Origin: Impatiens glandulifera
Lineage: Eukaryota; Streptophyta; Magnoliopsida; Ericales; Balsaminaceae
NCBI RefSeq assembly: GCF_907164915.1
Contig: NC_061867.1
Coordinates: 23,164,308-23,228,307 of the forward strand
DNA length: 64,000 bases
Direction: 5' to 3'
Part shown: piece after piece, positions 44,705 to 56,300 of the stretch
Numbering within the stretch: the stretch's first letter is position 1
Layout of the letters: each line of letters starts with the position of its first letter
Program-made: the position numbers and the translations under genes
The notes under the pieces: model-generated
What the model saw: only the letters and a program-made list of their open reading frames with translations
What the model was told of the DNA's origin: nothing
Database searches by the model: none

Positions 44705-47700
44705 ACTAGTGTAGAGGGATAATCTTCGTTAATCATACAAGAGGTGACCATTCTACTTTCTGCGTTTTTTCCTGGATTACCTCCCATATTTTCTTCAATA
44801 CTAGCTTCCCATTGTCCTCAGCTTTCCATTCATGAATATCGGTTTGTCATGTAGTTGTATGTTACTTATATGATCAAGTATCCTCTTTCCTTCTAGAATT
44901 CTTCTCAAGAGCAAGTTCCAATTCCCGTCTTTGATGTCTCTGATTTTTGCTTTTGTGCAGTCCCTTCTGATACGGGTATTTTGAAACACCGCATTGTCGA
45001 TGATAGGCTGGTTTTCGAACCAGGGGTCGTGCCAGAACAGTGTGCCTTTCCCGTCCCCTAGTCGGATGTCATCAAGATCTACAATATCGCTTCTTAGTTT
45101 AAGAATCTTTTTCGAAGACTAGCTCATACCTTTGTGAATTTTGTAGGTCCAGATGATGGTTTCATGTTTCATAAACCTCGTTTGCACCTATTTGATCCAT
45201 AGTGACTCCTGATTGCGCTCTAAATCCCACAGATACTTGAAGGTTAGAGCCTTGTTCCACTTGATACAATTCTTCAAGTCGATGCCTCCCCCGTCCTTCG
45301 GTTTGCAGAGAGCGGTCCATTTGACTTTCTTTCCTCCTCTTCCACTTCTACCACAGTTAAAGTTTCTCATCAGCGTGTCGAGTTCCTTCATTACCTTCTT
45401 CAGAATGACCATTTGATGTGCCCAGTAGCCAACTATTCCCATAACCACGGTTTTGATAAGTTCGATCCTCCCTGCAATAAGAAAGTTTTTCGCTGCCCAG
45501 CCAGATATCGTGTTTTTTTATCTTTTCAATCAGCGCCTTGCAGTGTGAGATCTCGATCTGCTTCGCAGTTAACGGAATTCTTAAGTATCTTATGGGAAAG
45601 TTTCCTTCCTTGATGCACATGATGTGGAATATGTCTTGCTTTGTTTCGTCCTTCATGCCTCCATAAAATGCCACATTTTTGCTTTCATTAATAGTTAAAC
45701 CTGTTACCTTAGAAAAGAACGTTAGTGCAGCCCTAATAGTTTTAATGGAATCAACGTCTGCGTGCGTTAGAATGAACAAATCGTCAGCAAAGCATAAATG
45801 TGTTACCCCCTCTACCTCACAGAATGGGTGAAAGATGTATGGACGATTCTTTCGGAACATCGCGAAGATGCTCTCAAAGATCTCCATGATAGCTACGAAA
45901 AGGTAAGAAGAGAGGGGGTCCCCTTGCCTTACTCCGTTTTCACCCTTGAAATAGCCTCCGTGGACTCCATTGACGCTAACAACAAAGTAGGATGATGAAA
46001 CGCATTACATAATCCAATCGATAAAAATCATAGGAAAAGCAGAAACAACCAGAAAGTCTCGAATGGCTTCCCATCTAATAGAGTCGAAATCTTTCTTGAT
46101 ATCTATTTTGAAAGCCACTCTCGGGGATATTTTCTTTTTCCCGTAGCCTTTTAATAGACTCTACATGAGAAGAATATTATGAGAGATTGTCCTATTGGGG
46201 ATGAATTCAGATTGATTAAGATTTATTATTTTTCCTATTACATATTTAAAACGTTTAGAAATGATTTTTGTAATTATTTTATAAATCACATTGCTGTAGG
46301 AAATTGGTCTGAAATATTGTACTTTCTCAAGTACTGCAGTTTTCGGGATCAAGGTTAGAACCACTGTATTCCATTTCTTTAACATCTTCCTGTTTTTGAA
46401 AAAGTCCAGAACCCCATCAGTAACATCTTTATCCACAACCGACCAATTGTCTTTGAAGAACTGTGCATTAAACCCATCAGGACCCGGACTTTTATTCCCA
46501 TCAATACTAAACAGAGCTTCTTTAACCTCAACCTTCGTGACCACCCTTATCATCTCGCGACTATCTTCTGCAGAGATTTTCCTATCAATAATATGATACA
46601 AGGTATTCAGGTGACTTTGATGTTGCTTTCTTGTACCCATAAGCTGCTTATAGAAATCGATAGCCAGATCTTGTACACCCTTTTGACCCTGAACATATTC
46701 ACCATCTACATTCTTCAGTCTGTACAAATTGTTTCTCATGTTTTTTAGCCTTGAATTTTCTATAGAAGAAAGCTGTGTTTTTGTCACCCAACGAGAGCCA
46801 ACTCTGTCTTGATTTCTGTCTAACAAAGTTCTCTTCAAGCAGACTCAGCTTTCTGAAGTTTTCAAGGGCGTACCTTTCTGTTTCATTGAGTTGTTCATCA
46901 CTATTGTCCCTTAATAAGTTTTTCTGAACCTCTTCCAGTTCTTCTCTAGCAGCTAGAACTCTATTGGAGATATTGTTGAACTTCTTTTTGTCAAAGCTTT
47001 GGAGATGATTCTTCAAGAGCTTAAGCTTCTTAGAAACCCTGTACATGTTGGAAACTCTAACATCTGTAGACCATACGCTTTCGAGAATACCCTTGAATTT
47101 ATCATTATCCATCCAGAAATTGAAAATTTTAAAGGGCCTTTTGAATCTTTCTTCCTTTTCCTAGAACAATTTAATCGGACAGTGATCAGATATACCCGGA
47201 TTCAGAACATGAAGTTGATTTCTCGGAAATTGGTTAATCCAGTTCTCATTTACCAAATATCTGTCAATTCTACTTTATCTAATTTGCTCATTCCCTCTCG
47301 TAGAAGACCAAGTGAAGAAGTTCCCAGAATTGGTAGACTCGATACAACCCATATCTCTGATGCATTCATTAAAGTCAACCAGATCCTGAGTTATTTCAGA
47401 TTCTAGGCTACGATCAGATTATTTTCTGGTTACGTTGTAATCACCGAGGACAGTCCAAGATTTATCAATACCGATCCAGTTTCTAAGACAATTCCAGAGG
47501 AGTCTTCTGTCAATACTTGAGTTGCTACCATAGATAATAGCAAGATTAAACACAATTCTTGTGATTCTCTCTTTGACCTCCACCAGGATTGCTTGATCAT
47601 TCGAAAAGAGAGCCCTGACCTCAACAACTTTGTTATCCCAAATAACCCAGATTTTGCCTGTTTTGTCATTTGAGTTTTGAATGATTTCCCAGCTACTATC

Positions 47701-47870
47701 AATCAACAATTTGCTAACCTTCTCAACGTTCCGACTTTTGACTTTTGTCTCAAGAATACCCATAATAGTGATCTTCTGATTCTCAATGATCCTCATGATT
47801 TCTTTGCATTTTAGAGGGTCATTGAGTCCCCTTATGTTCTATGTCACTATATTAATGAATGAATATAAGT
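44705..47870 (-). pseudogene. LINE ORF2: endonuclease, reverse transcriptase, zf-RVT
   Basis: L1-type ORF2. The endonuclease starts near 47868 (INIVT-stop-NIRGLNDPLK, where the usual Trp is a stop) with ILETKVK, VLGDYNV, SRIDRYLVN and GISDHCPI. The RT shows GNKSPGPDGFNAQF, FRPISYSNVIYKI, FKIDIKKDFDS, GVRQGDPLSSYLF and FADDLFIL (about 45775-45800). A Trp/Cys-rich zf-RVT region follows (DGGGIDLKN, WHDPWF) and is cut by M2 at 44705; it resumes at 30670. Several stops and frameshifts. It would nick target DNA and copy the LINE RNA in place. Inactive. Confidence 0.9.
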
Positions 47871-49255
47871 GTTGGGTTCCTGACTTTCCAGACTGTCCTG
47901 GACCTCTTCATTAGAGAAATCATAAGCATCACTTGCCTCGCTATCCTCAATGGCTACAATTTGATTACATGGAATACTATTGCCATTGAGTGAGGGTTGT
48001 CTCATGTAGATCAATTCTTCTCCCGTGATAGAGTTAGTGGCTTTTGGATCCAGGATCTTTCTGCTCTGTCTTCGATTTTCATCTTGTTTGGTTTTAGTAG
48101 GTCTTTTCTGACTTTGAACCTCTTCACTACTGGATTCATGTCTGTTATCGATTTTAATTCGCCCTACTTCAGAACATGGGCTCATTGCCTTATTCAAGAC
48201 CAAATTGTCTTATTCTGCACTTGATCTTTTGATTTCACAAAACCCAAGATTTCCCAGTCCATTCTCAAGATCTTCTTTATTACTTGTTTCATAATTCTCA
48301 TGTTCATCATCTCGAAAGGTGGCTCTAAGCCCAAGGATCAGGTCATTTCGAATTTTGATGACATTATTTATTCGGTTCCTGTTTGCATTCCTAGAACTCT
48401 GAAGAGTGGACTCACGACCTATTGGAGTGCCTTTAGACCCAATTTTGCTTATTTCATATGGGCCAAGTATTCCCCGTCCCAAAGATCTTTGAATTCTAGA
48501 AACTTTGGAACCAGGACATGTAGTTACATCAAGACTAGTTCTTTAATTAGTATTGAGACTGGTGGAGTTAGGACCAACAATAGTATCATTCACAATAATA
48601 TGACGTGTGCCAGTATCAGGACCAATATAATCGGGATCAGCAATGGTTGCACATTTTTCATCAGGACCGGTAGTAGTTAGTCTGATAGCTTGAGTAGTTT
48701 CATGATCAGCAAGTCTAGGACCAGGCTTAATATGGTAAATATGGCTAGGAACAATAGTTTTATGAGAAGCTCTAGGAATGGTGTGTTTATGTCCATCTTT
48801 ATCAGGACCGATACCCTAACCAGAACCGACGTTTTGAACAGGACCTATTCTTGAGAAAACATAATCCCTGGGACCGGTGCCCTGAACATGACCAATATGA
48901 TCAACGTTAGTAGGGCCAACTTTTACCCTTACCCAATTCATTTTTTTTCTTATCTTCTTCCTTACCCTTATCTGTTCTTGCTTTTGGTTGACCATCTTAT
49001 CATCCTCAGTGCGTTCATTGCTATTAAGTTCAGACCTGTTCACATTTCTCTCAACCTGGGCCTAGTTAGTGTCATTGATATCGCCTACTTGAGTGTTGTT
49101 ATTTGCCTTAGATTTTAGATTATTATTGACTTGACATTTATTCGTAGCGTGTGTGAAAGTGTTACACCATATACATCGATTTAGTTTCCATTCGTATTGC
49201 AATCCAATGTCAAATAGATTTCCCAGTCTATCTTTAAGTCAAGCTTGATTGGAAG
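47847..49255 (-). pseudogene. LINE ORF1 (5'-truncated)
   Basis: At the upstream end the frame reads LQYEWKLNRCIWCNTFTHATNKC, a CX2CX4HX4C zinc knuckle typical of plant L1 ORF1 C-terminal halves. Downstream is a long Gly/Pro/Asn/Thr-rich, low-complexity part with repeated GP and IGPD motifs, then a Ser/Glu/Lys-rich end. It has stops near 49060, 48832, 48545 and 48198. The N-terminal half is missing because the LINE is truncated at about 49255, where P2 sequence resumes. ORF1 products bind RNA. Confidence 0.7.
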
Positions 49256-50645
49256 AGAGCTACTTCAAAAGGTCCACGGAACAGACTCTTCCGTTTAAGT
49301 CTGTTTCATGACTTGTCTCGTGAAGACGATCATTTGGAGATATTTAATGTTAACCAATCTGTTTCAAAAGAAGATTAGCAAGATGGTGCCCATCTTATAG
49401 AGCTGGACAACATATCAATTGAAGAGAAATGGCCATTAACGTAGTAAATTGTTGAATAGACCTTGGTCTTGGGTCAACTTAAAGAAAATCTGGAAGAAGA
49501 AGAGGTTGTTGCTGAAGATTTTCAAACTCCCATTCAAAAAAAGGAGACAACAGAGATGGCTCCTCCTATTCATGAAACTGAAGAAGAGCCTCCAGTGATT
49601 GAAACAAAATCAACAAATATTGCTGATTAGTCTCCAGAATCAGAAGATAAGGGAGAACCCTTAGAGGAGGCAGATTCCGTGAAGATTCCTTCTAATGAGG
49701 GGGAACAAGATGACAAGGAGGAGTCTTCCTCATCCTCATATTCAGAGGAAAGTAAAATTCCATCTTCTCCTTCAACCCCGATCATAACACCACTAGACGT
49801 CATTGATAAAGTTGTTGATTTACCTTTTTATTCTGAAGAGATTTCAGAACATATTCATCAAGTATGTACATATATTCTCAATGAGAAAGACCAATCCAAA
49901 TATGCGTCCAAGGATCCCTCTTCTCCTTTCAAAGATCAAGAACCAGAGCGTTCTTTACAAGTTAATACACATGTTAGCCTGATTTGGACTACTCCGGCAT
50001 GCTCTAAAGATGTGTCATCAGTTGCCCATTCCTTAGAAGAAGCTTCTCTTGGAGGGCCAAAACTCTATAACCCATGCTAGAAATGATACACTCCCTATAA
50101 TAGAATATGCTAGATATACAGTCCAGACTGGCTAATCTTGAGAAGGGATCGATTTCAAGCAAGGAAGAGATGTCTTCTTTTCTTGTCTCTCAGAAGGAAA
50201 TAGAGAAGAGAATGAAGTGAAATACTTATGAAGTCAACATCGTTAACACTACATACACAAAGTTTGAGAAAAATCTTTTTAATAGACAATCATAGTTGTT
50301 TGCTAAATCCAAATATCTCACCCTGGAGCTTAATCAAATTGTTATGTCAGCAATAAATCTCGCACAAGAACAAATGATGGAGATGTCCAACGCAATGAAT
50401 AGAGCTGAAGACGAGCGAACGGAGCAAGCTGATTCCTTTGCAAGGTCTATTCAAGTTGCTGAAGAAGCCGAGGCTACTGCTGCTAAAGAGAAAGCCCTTA
50501 TTGCAGCTGATAATGTTAAATGGGGGAAGGTAGATCTAGAGGTGGTATCTAGAGTGGTGGAGCTTCTAGAGGAACCCAATCGAAATCAAAACGCAAAGTT
50601 TCTAAAGAGATCGAAGAAGGTTACAAACCTCCAAAGAAAGGTTTA
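49256..50645 (+). pseudogene. P2 ORF2, 3' part (acidic region and coiled coil)
   Basis: Continuation of 28464-30011 beyond the LINE. Acidic Glu/Ser/Pro-rich stretch (EEEEVVAEDF, KEESSSSSYSEESK; about 49490-49760), a middle part (LPFYSEEISEHIHQVCTYIL), several stops at 50080-50220, then an Ala/Glu-rich coiled-coil-like segment (VAEEAEATAAKEKALIAA; 50296-50520) and a basic end. The same layout is seen in M2 ORF2c and P0. The exact LINE junction is uncertain by some tens of bases. Confidence 0.65.
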
Positions 50646-50889
50646 GGTCGTGGAGGCGACTTAGGTGGTGGAAGTGGAGGCGGCCAAGGCGCTATCACTT
50701 GATTTCTGACCTCCTAACGGGAAACCCTATTCTAGGAGAAGAAGCTGATCCAAATGTGAAAAGGGAAGGACCATAAATCTCTTTCTTTGCTTTTCATATT
50801 TGAAAACTTATGTTGGAATATTTTTGTGAACTACTTTGATATCAATCGAATTTGATGGGTGTTTACATTGCTTTAATAAGATTGTATGG

Positions 50890-50980
50890 TTTTTAACATC
50901 ATCAAAAAGGGAAATTTTTGGGATTAAATGAACTCATATGATTTTGATAATTTAGCTTAAATAATCAAAATGGAGGAAAT
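50890..50980 (+). promoter_or_regulatory. P2 polypurine tracts
   Basis: TCAAAAAGGGAAATTTTTGGG at 50898-50918 and AATCAAAATGGAGGAAAT at 50963-50980, the second directly before the LTR start. The 50646-50890 stretch is non-coding. Confidence 0.7.
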
Positions 50981-52322
50981 TGTTGGGAAAAACTAAGTAA
51001 AGAGTTAATTAACGGAAAATACGAAATATTAAATAACTATGTTTTGATGATGTTTAAATATGAATGAAGCTAAGCTGTTTAATTGCTTCTGTGCAGGTGC
51101 ATCAGACTTTGCTAACTTAGATGTGGTCTAAGTAGGGTAATTAGACGTGTAACGTAGTTCGACGTTGGCGTCTAACTCCTTAGACAAGTCTGAAGTCGTA
51201 CGTAGTTAGACGTTCAGTCTGATAGATACGTAATTAGACATAGTCTAACAGATACGTAGTTCGATGCGTAGTGTAACAGATACATAGTTAGACGTTCAAT
51301 TTAACAGATACGTAGTTAGACTTTCAGTGTAACAGATACGTATTTAGACGATGAATTCTAACAAATATGTATTTAGACGTTGAAAACTAACAAATACGTA
51401 GTTAGATGTTGGCGTCTAACTCCTTCAGACAAGTCTAACGGGATGCGTAGTTAGACGTTTACGTCTAACTACATTAGACTAGGCAGTCTAATGGAGCACG
51501 TTTAATGCCTCGCTTCAGCAGTTGTCTGAAGTTAGCATACGTCTACCCACAATCAATTAGTTGTTTGCTACTATGCTCCATTCACTCTTGTGCAGTTTGA
51601 CAAGCCATCTAATTGCATCCAATGAACGAACGCCACGTACAAAAATGTCCTTCCAACGGTTTGTCCAGTACAAGACAATATCAGAGTGGATATTCGACGC
51701 ACTACCAATTAGGTACGGCCATGATCTATTTGCTCAAAGTCTACTGTACTCTTGTCCTTTGGGTGGCTTTCCAATGGACGCTTGCTACGTGTCCATGAAA
51801 AAGATTCGACCGTTAGTCTTGTTTAACTACAAATAGATGCTCAAGGACAATGGATAAATCACCGGTTACTTTGTTCACTTCTACAATATTACAAGCTTAC
51901 TCTTGCCTTGCTGATTTTTATCATCCTCTAAGCTCGAGAGAGAAAGAATAAAAAATTGTCTAGTTGAGAGAATATTGTTCTTAATATTGTAAGTTGAATA
52001 GAGGTTGTTCTGTTCAACAGAGTGTTAGCTAGATCAGTAAACTATATTTGATTCAAAGAGTTTAGTGAATCCTTCCGGTTGTGGAAGAAGGGTGACGTAA
52101 GAGAGTTTGTTCCGAACATCCATAAATAAATCTCTGTGTTCTTTACTTTATGTCATTCATCTTTCATTGGTTCAAAGCTTCAAATCCGACCAACACTTCC
52201 GCCCTTGAAACTGTTTCAAGAGTTCGAAGGATTTGTAAAGAATAGAAACAGATTTTAACTTCTAATAGAGTTAAAATCGAATCGTTAATTGTAAGTTGTT
52301 ATCAATAACCATACCCTAGTCT
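50981..52322 (+). mobile_element. P2 3' LTR (3' end missing)
   Basis: TGTTGGGAAAAACTAAG start; colinear with 24092-25560 apart from an extra stretch of about 60 bp near 51017-51080. Decayed hairpin array 51190-51410, R/U5 hairpin at 51991-52016, conserved GTTGTGGAAGAAGGGTGACG block at 52078. Similarity stops after CCCTAGTCTCA at 52322; about 30 bp are lost. Confidence 0.9.
51190..51410 (+). repeat. Decayed hairpin array, P2 3' LTR
   Basis: About eight units of ACGTAGTTAGACGTTCAGT + CTAACAGAT type, with many substitutions that break the stems. Confidence 0.8.
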
Positions 52323-52939
52323 CAGACGTTCTTATTTAGACAGCTTGTTATTTTCTTTTAATTTCTTAATTAATTTTTTTCTCTTATCATATAAAACATA
52401 TATTTTCTCATCAATAATTTTTATATTTATATATATATATATATAAACAAAGTTTTATAAATTTAGTTACCATATCTATATATCTATATATAATAAGACT
52501 TTATATTTCATATTCTACATAAAACTTGAGGAACGAGCGACATTCATTTCAATATAATATATATATATATATATCGGATTAAGAGTGTGGTTACCTTAGA
52601 TATATATTTTAGATATATATATATGTGAGAGTAAATGGTTACTTGGGTCGGATCGTTGGTCGATCATACACTTAAACGGTTAAAAATAAATTTTAAATTA
52701 TATATGTATGTTTCAAACTTATAATCTAACAAAAACAAGTAAAACCCTCGAACTTGAAACTAACTAAGCTAATAAGACTTTATATTTTAAATTTCGCATA
52801 AAATTTGATAAACATACTACATTCAAAACAATATATAATATATATATATAATAATAATGCTTAATTGAAAAATATATAATTAACATTTAATATTGTAATA
52901 TAATATAATTAAAATTGTATTTATAAAATTTATATATTC
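52323..52939. repeat. AT-rich spacer between P2 and M3
   Basis: It starts with 19 nt (CAGACGTTCTTATTTAGAC) identical to 53718-53736 in the M3 LTR, then AT-rich DNA with (TA)n runs near 52430 and 52556 and a segment near 52625-52660 that resembles the 63-kb tandem repeat in reverse orientation. No gene seen. Confidence 0.65.
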
Positions 52940-54565
52940 TATTGGGATCGGTGCTATCAATAGAGATTAGGGTCTGACTATAATAACTTATGATAAGTTC
53001 TTTGATAATAATCATGTGAGAGATTAATATATGATTCTATTCTTCGCAAATCCTCCAAACTCTTGAAACGTATTCAAGTGCGGAAGTGTTCGTCGGATTT
53101 GAAGTTTTATGGAAGTTCGGATATAAAACTCTTACGTCACCCCTTCTTCCACAACCTGAAGGATATCCACTAGATGCTTGGAAACAAATACAACTCACTG
53201 TTCTAGGTAACTTTTTGTTGAAAAAAACAAAATTTGTTCAACTTACAACACTAATGTTTCTCATAAAAAAGACAGTATGTGATTACAATGTCTTTACAGC
53301 AATACAGTAAAAGAGATGTTTGATTTCAGAAAACATTCTTGAATCGAATATGTGAAGCAGTAAGATTGAGGTGGTTCGACCGTTGTCCTTTGGCTTTCAT
53401 ATATAGTTGAAATACACCAACAGTCGAATATACTTTAAGGACGCGTGGCACATGTCCGTTGGACAACCTCCTATAGAACAAGTGTACAACAGGCTCTAAA
53501 TAATTTGATTGTGGCCGTACAGAACGAGTGGGGCGGTGAATATCCTTTGATCTTGTCTTTTATTGGAAATATGGTTGAGAGATATTCGCATACGTGGTGT
53601 TCATTCAATGATGGAATTAGTTGGCTTGTCATAATGCTAAAAGAAGCGGAGCAAAGGGAAGTGGAGAAGTCGTAGGTAGACGGATGCTTCCTTTAGACAT
53701 CTACTAAAGCAAGGCATCAGACGTTCTTATTTAGACCACGTCCGAAGGAGTTAGACCTCGTCTAACTATGCTTCCCTTCTGACTCCGTCTGAAGGTGTTA
53801 AACCTTGTCTAACTACGTATCCCTTCAGACCTTGTTTGAAGGAGTTAGACCTCGTCTAACTACGTATCCCTTCAAACTCTTCTAAAGGAGTTAGACCTCG
53901 TCTAACTACTTATCCCTTCATACCTCGTTTGAAGGAGTTAGACTTCGTCTCACTATGCTTTCCTACAGACTCTATCTGAAGGAGTTAGACCTCGTCTAAC
54001 TACGTTTCCCTACAGACTCTATCTGAAGGAGTTAGACATCGTCTAACTACGTTTCCCTTCAGACTCCGTATGAAGAAGTTATACCTCGTCTAACTATGTT
54101 TCCTTTCAAACCTCATCTGAAGGAGTTAGACCTCGTCTAACTACGTATCCCTTCAGACCTCGTCTGAAGAAGTTAGACCTCATCTAACTACTTATCCCTT
54201 CATACCTCGTTTGAAGGATTTAGACCTCGTCTCACTATGCTTCCCTACAGACTCCGTATGAAGGAGTTAGACCTCGTCTAACTACCTTTCCCTACAGACT
54301 TCGTTTGAAGGAGTTAGACATCTTCTAACTACTTTCCCTTCAGACTCCATCTGAAGGAGTTAGACTTTTTCTAACTACGTAAGACGTATAATACAGCTTG
54401 CTTTAGACTGCGTCGAATGTGGCGATGTCTTATATTTGTTCCTGCACAAAACAAATAAACTACTCAACTTTATTCACAACTAACTTTAACAAAGATCATC
54501 AAAATAATGTCATAATTAAATAAACTTATTTCCTAATTTATTTTAGTCAAAATAATTTGACCCAA
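52940..54565 (-). mobile_element. M3 3' LTR
   Basis: About 1.6 kb. U5 end (plus sense ATTGGGATCGGTGCTATCAA) near 52941; conserved block 53110-53160; TATA-like CTATATATG at 53397-53405; hairpin array 53740-54380. The U3 start has lost the exact TG (TTTTGGGTC). PPT (minus sense AAAAGGGGGAAATT) at 54567-54580. Confidence 0.85.
53740..54380 (-). repeat. Array of alternating double hairpins, M3 LTR
   Basis: Units of about 46 bp carry two perfect inverted repeats in turn: AGTTAGAC-CTC-GTCTAACT and CTTCAGAC-CTC-GTCTGAAG, about 13 times, divided by ACGTATCC or similar. The GTTAGAC stem is the same as in the other LTRs, but the loop is 3 nt and a second stem alternates with it. Confidence 0.9.
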
Positions 54566-54778
54566 AAATTTCCCCCTTTTAGATGATATTAAAACTTAGT
54601 TATAAGATTAGAAACGTAAACATAATCAACAAAGAACAAAAGTTTATATATATATATATATATTAGCAAAAGATCTAGGGAAGATAAACAACTTAAAAGA
54701 GATTTCCCAAAAACTACAAAAGTTGGGTCTTGGGTCACTTCTTTTCCCCTTTTTAACATCATCTGAATAGACAGAGTA

Positions 54779-55533
54779 CTAATTAGCTCCCTGAAGTACC
54801 CGATTTCTTCTCTTCAGCTTCAGTCTACCAACCCTAAGAACATAGTCGAGGACTCTTTGATAGTCCAAGACTTTGGAGGATTTAATGAGGACACCGTGTC
54901 CAACATTAGTGAGAAGGGAAGGAAGGAACATGTTGAGTGGGGTGGCATACCTAGTAGGCCTCCTCTGATAAGTGATCATCTCCATCAAATTTTTGAAAAT
55001 AATTTTTGACTAGTTGATTGTAGTTCCCCTGGTAATATCAATCATTATTTTGAAAACATTCTTCGAGTATGAGTTGGAGAAGCCCTGACCCAAAAGGGAT
55101 TTGGAGATGATATTGTTGATGAGAGAAAACTTAGTTTTTAGAGAAGATTTCGGTCCGTGAGAACCGACAGGATAAATCTGCCATTCAACAGTTGTATTTG
55201 AGAAGACAAGCTTCATCTCAGATACTATATCATCGGAGGAGGTAAGGAACTCAGACAGTCCCTACGAAGGGAAATTGAACAATCGAGCAAAAGATTCTTC
55301 ACAAAATAGACATGTTCTTTAAAAACATGTGTCACGACAAGCCTATTGTCGTAGAACCTTCCGTATTTAAAAAATTTACGAACTTCAGGTTCGTGCATTA
55401 CGACAAGAGCTCCAAGAAATTTCTCCAAGCCCGAAGCTTTGAAAGATTTAAACATTGTGACCATCTTAGGGATGATTAGAGTGGAGATAGAATTAAAGTT
55501 TATTTCAAGAGAGGATGGAGTAAGAGAGCCCAT
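54779..55533 (-). pseudogene. M3 ORF2, short form
   Basis: ATG at 55533 (MGSLTPSSLEINFNSI). Family blocks: LEINFNS, SGLEKFLG, EPEVRKFFKYG; near 55265 a frame change disrupts the LPxEG block; then MKLVFSN and FSLINNIISKSLLGQG, and after a stop at 55010 (TTIN) the reading goes on to an Arg/Lys-rich end (KLKRRNRVLQGAN, stop at 54779). No acidic tail or coiled coil, like M2 ORF2a and ORF2b. TATA-like ACTATAAGTC (about 55594-55603) lies 60-70 nt upstream, weaker than in other copies. Confidence 0.65.
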
Positions 55534-55603
55534 TTCTTGACTTACTAGTGAATATTAGGAAAGTTAAGAAGTTTAGAAGCCTAAAAATCATAGGACTTAT
55601 AGT

Positions 55604-56300
55604 AGGAGTTCAGAATCACCAAAAAGATATTGATTCTTTTCGGATAAGATGATTGCCTCTTGATAAATCAAGACTTACACATGAATGGACACTCGTCATT
55701 AAAAATGAATCGTCATTTAATTTGAAAAACATGTTCCCAATAAAGTCATGATTAAAAGACGTCAGTTAGAAATCATCATCAAATATATCATAAATTTAGA
55801 ATGAGAAGACAAATCATCCTTCATAAATTTTAGTCATATTTTTAACATTGAAAGACACGTGTCTTCAAGTTATTAGATATATGATTCTTCAATTTCTGAG
55901 CGGGAAATGTACATAGACAGCCTATGAGATAGACAGTTGTCCTATGGTTGAAGATGAATTATCCGAGGGTATACGTAGTTAGACGTCTGACTAGCTATCC
56001 GCATACCTTACGTCTAAGTTGGGTGGACGATGTCTAACCATGCGCGTCTATAGGCATCTAACAAGCGTCTGTTCAGACGACATCTAACCATGCGCGTCTA
56101 CAGTTGCTTTAAACGTCTTTCAAATAGGTAGACGTCTAACCAGACTTAATTTGCAAGTTTATTAAGAAAGTTTTGTCTAAGTACGGAGTACCTTTAGATT
56201 AATGATCAGATCAGACCAATAAAGACCTCCGTCTACATATTCTGTCCAATCGTTGAGACAACAAATTCTCCCTCAATTCATGCACGTATAATTAAAACAA
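55604..56300 (-). promoter_or_regulatory. M3 ORF2 upstream region with palindromes and PPT-like tract
   Basis: GTCTAA/TTAGAC motifs cluster at 55970-56150 (minus-sense AGACGTCTAAC, GTTAGACATC). The purine tract AATTGAGGGAGAATTT (minus sense, 56263-56278) lies about 20 nt after the RNase H stop. Confidence 0.6.

Larger units (their letters stand above)
24048..52322 (+). mobile_element. Copia element P2, pol-less, plus strand, split by LINE and M2
   Basis: 5' LTR 24048-25591 and 3' LTR 50981-52322 share the start TGTTGGGAAAAAC and the sequence GTGCAGGTGCATCAGACTTT, unlike the other LTRs. Between them lie PBS, gag, a pol-free junction, ORF2 promoter region and ORF2, the last interrupted from 30012 to about 49255 by a LINE carrying M2. 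The two ORF2 halves have the N-to-C order seen in M2. The end of the 3' LTR is missing, so no target duplication can be checked. Confidence 0.85.

Noticed and set aside
28464..50645. ORF2 as a retroviral-type envelope gene
   Set aside because: Only the position after pol fits; no signal peptide, membrane segment or cleavage site can be seen in any copy.
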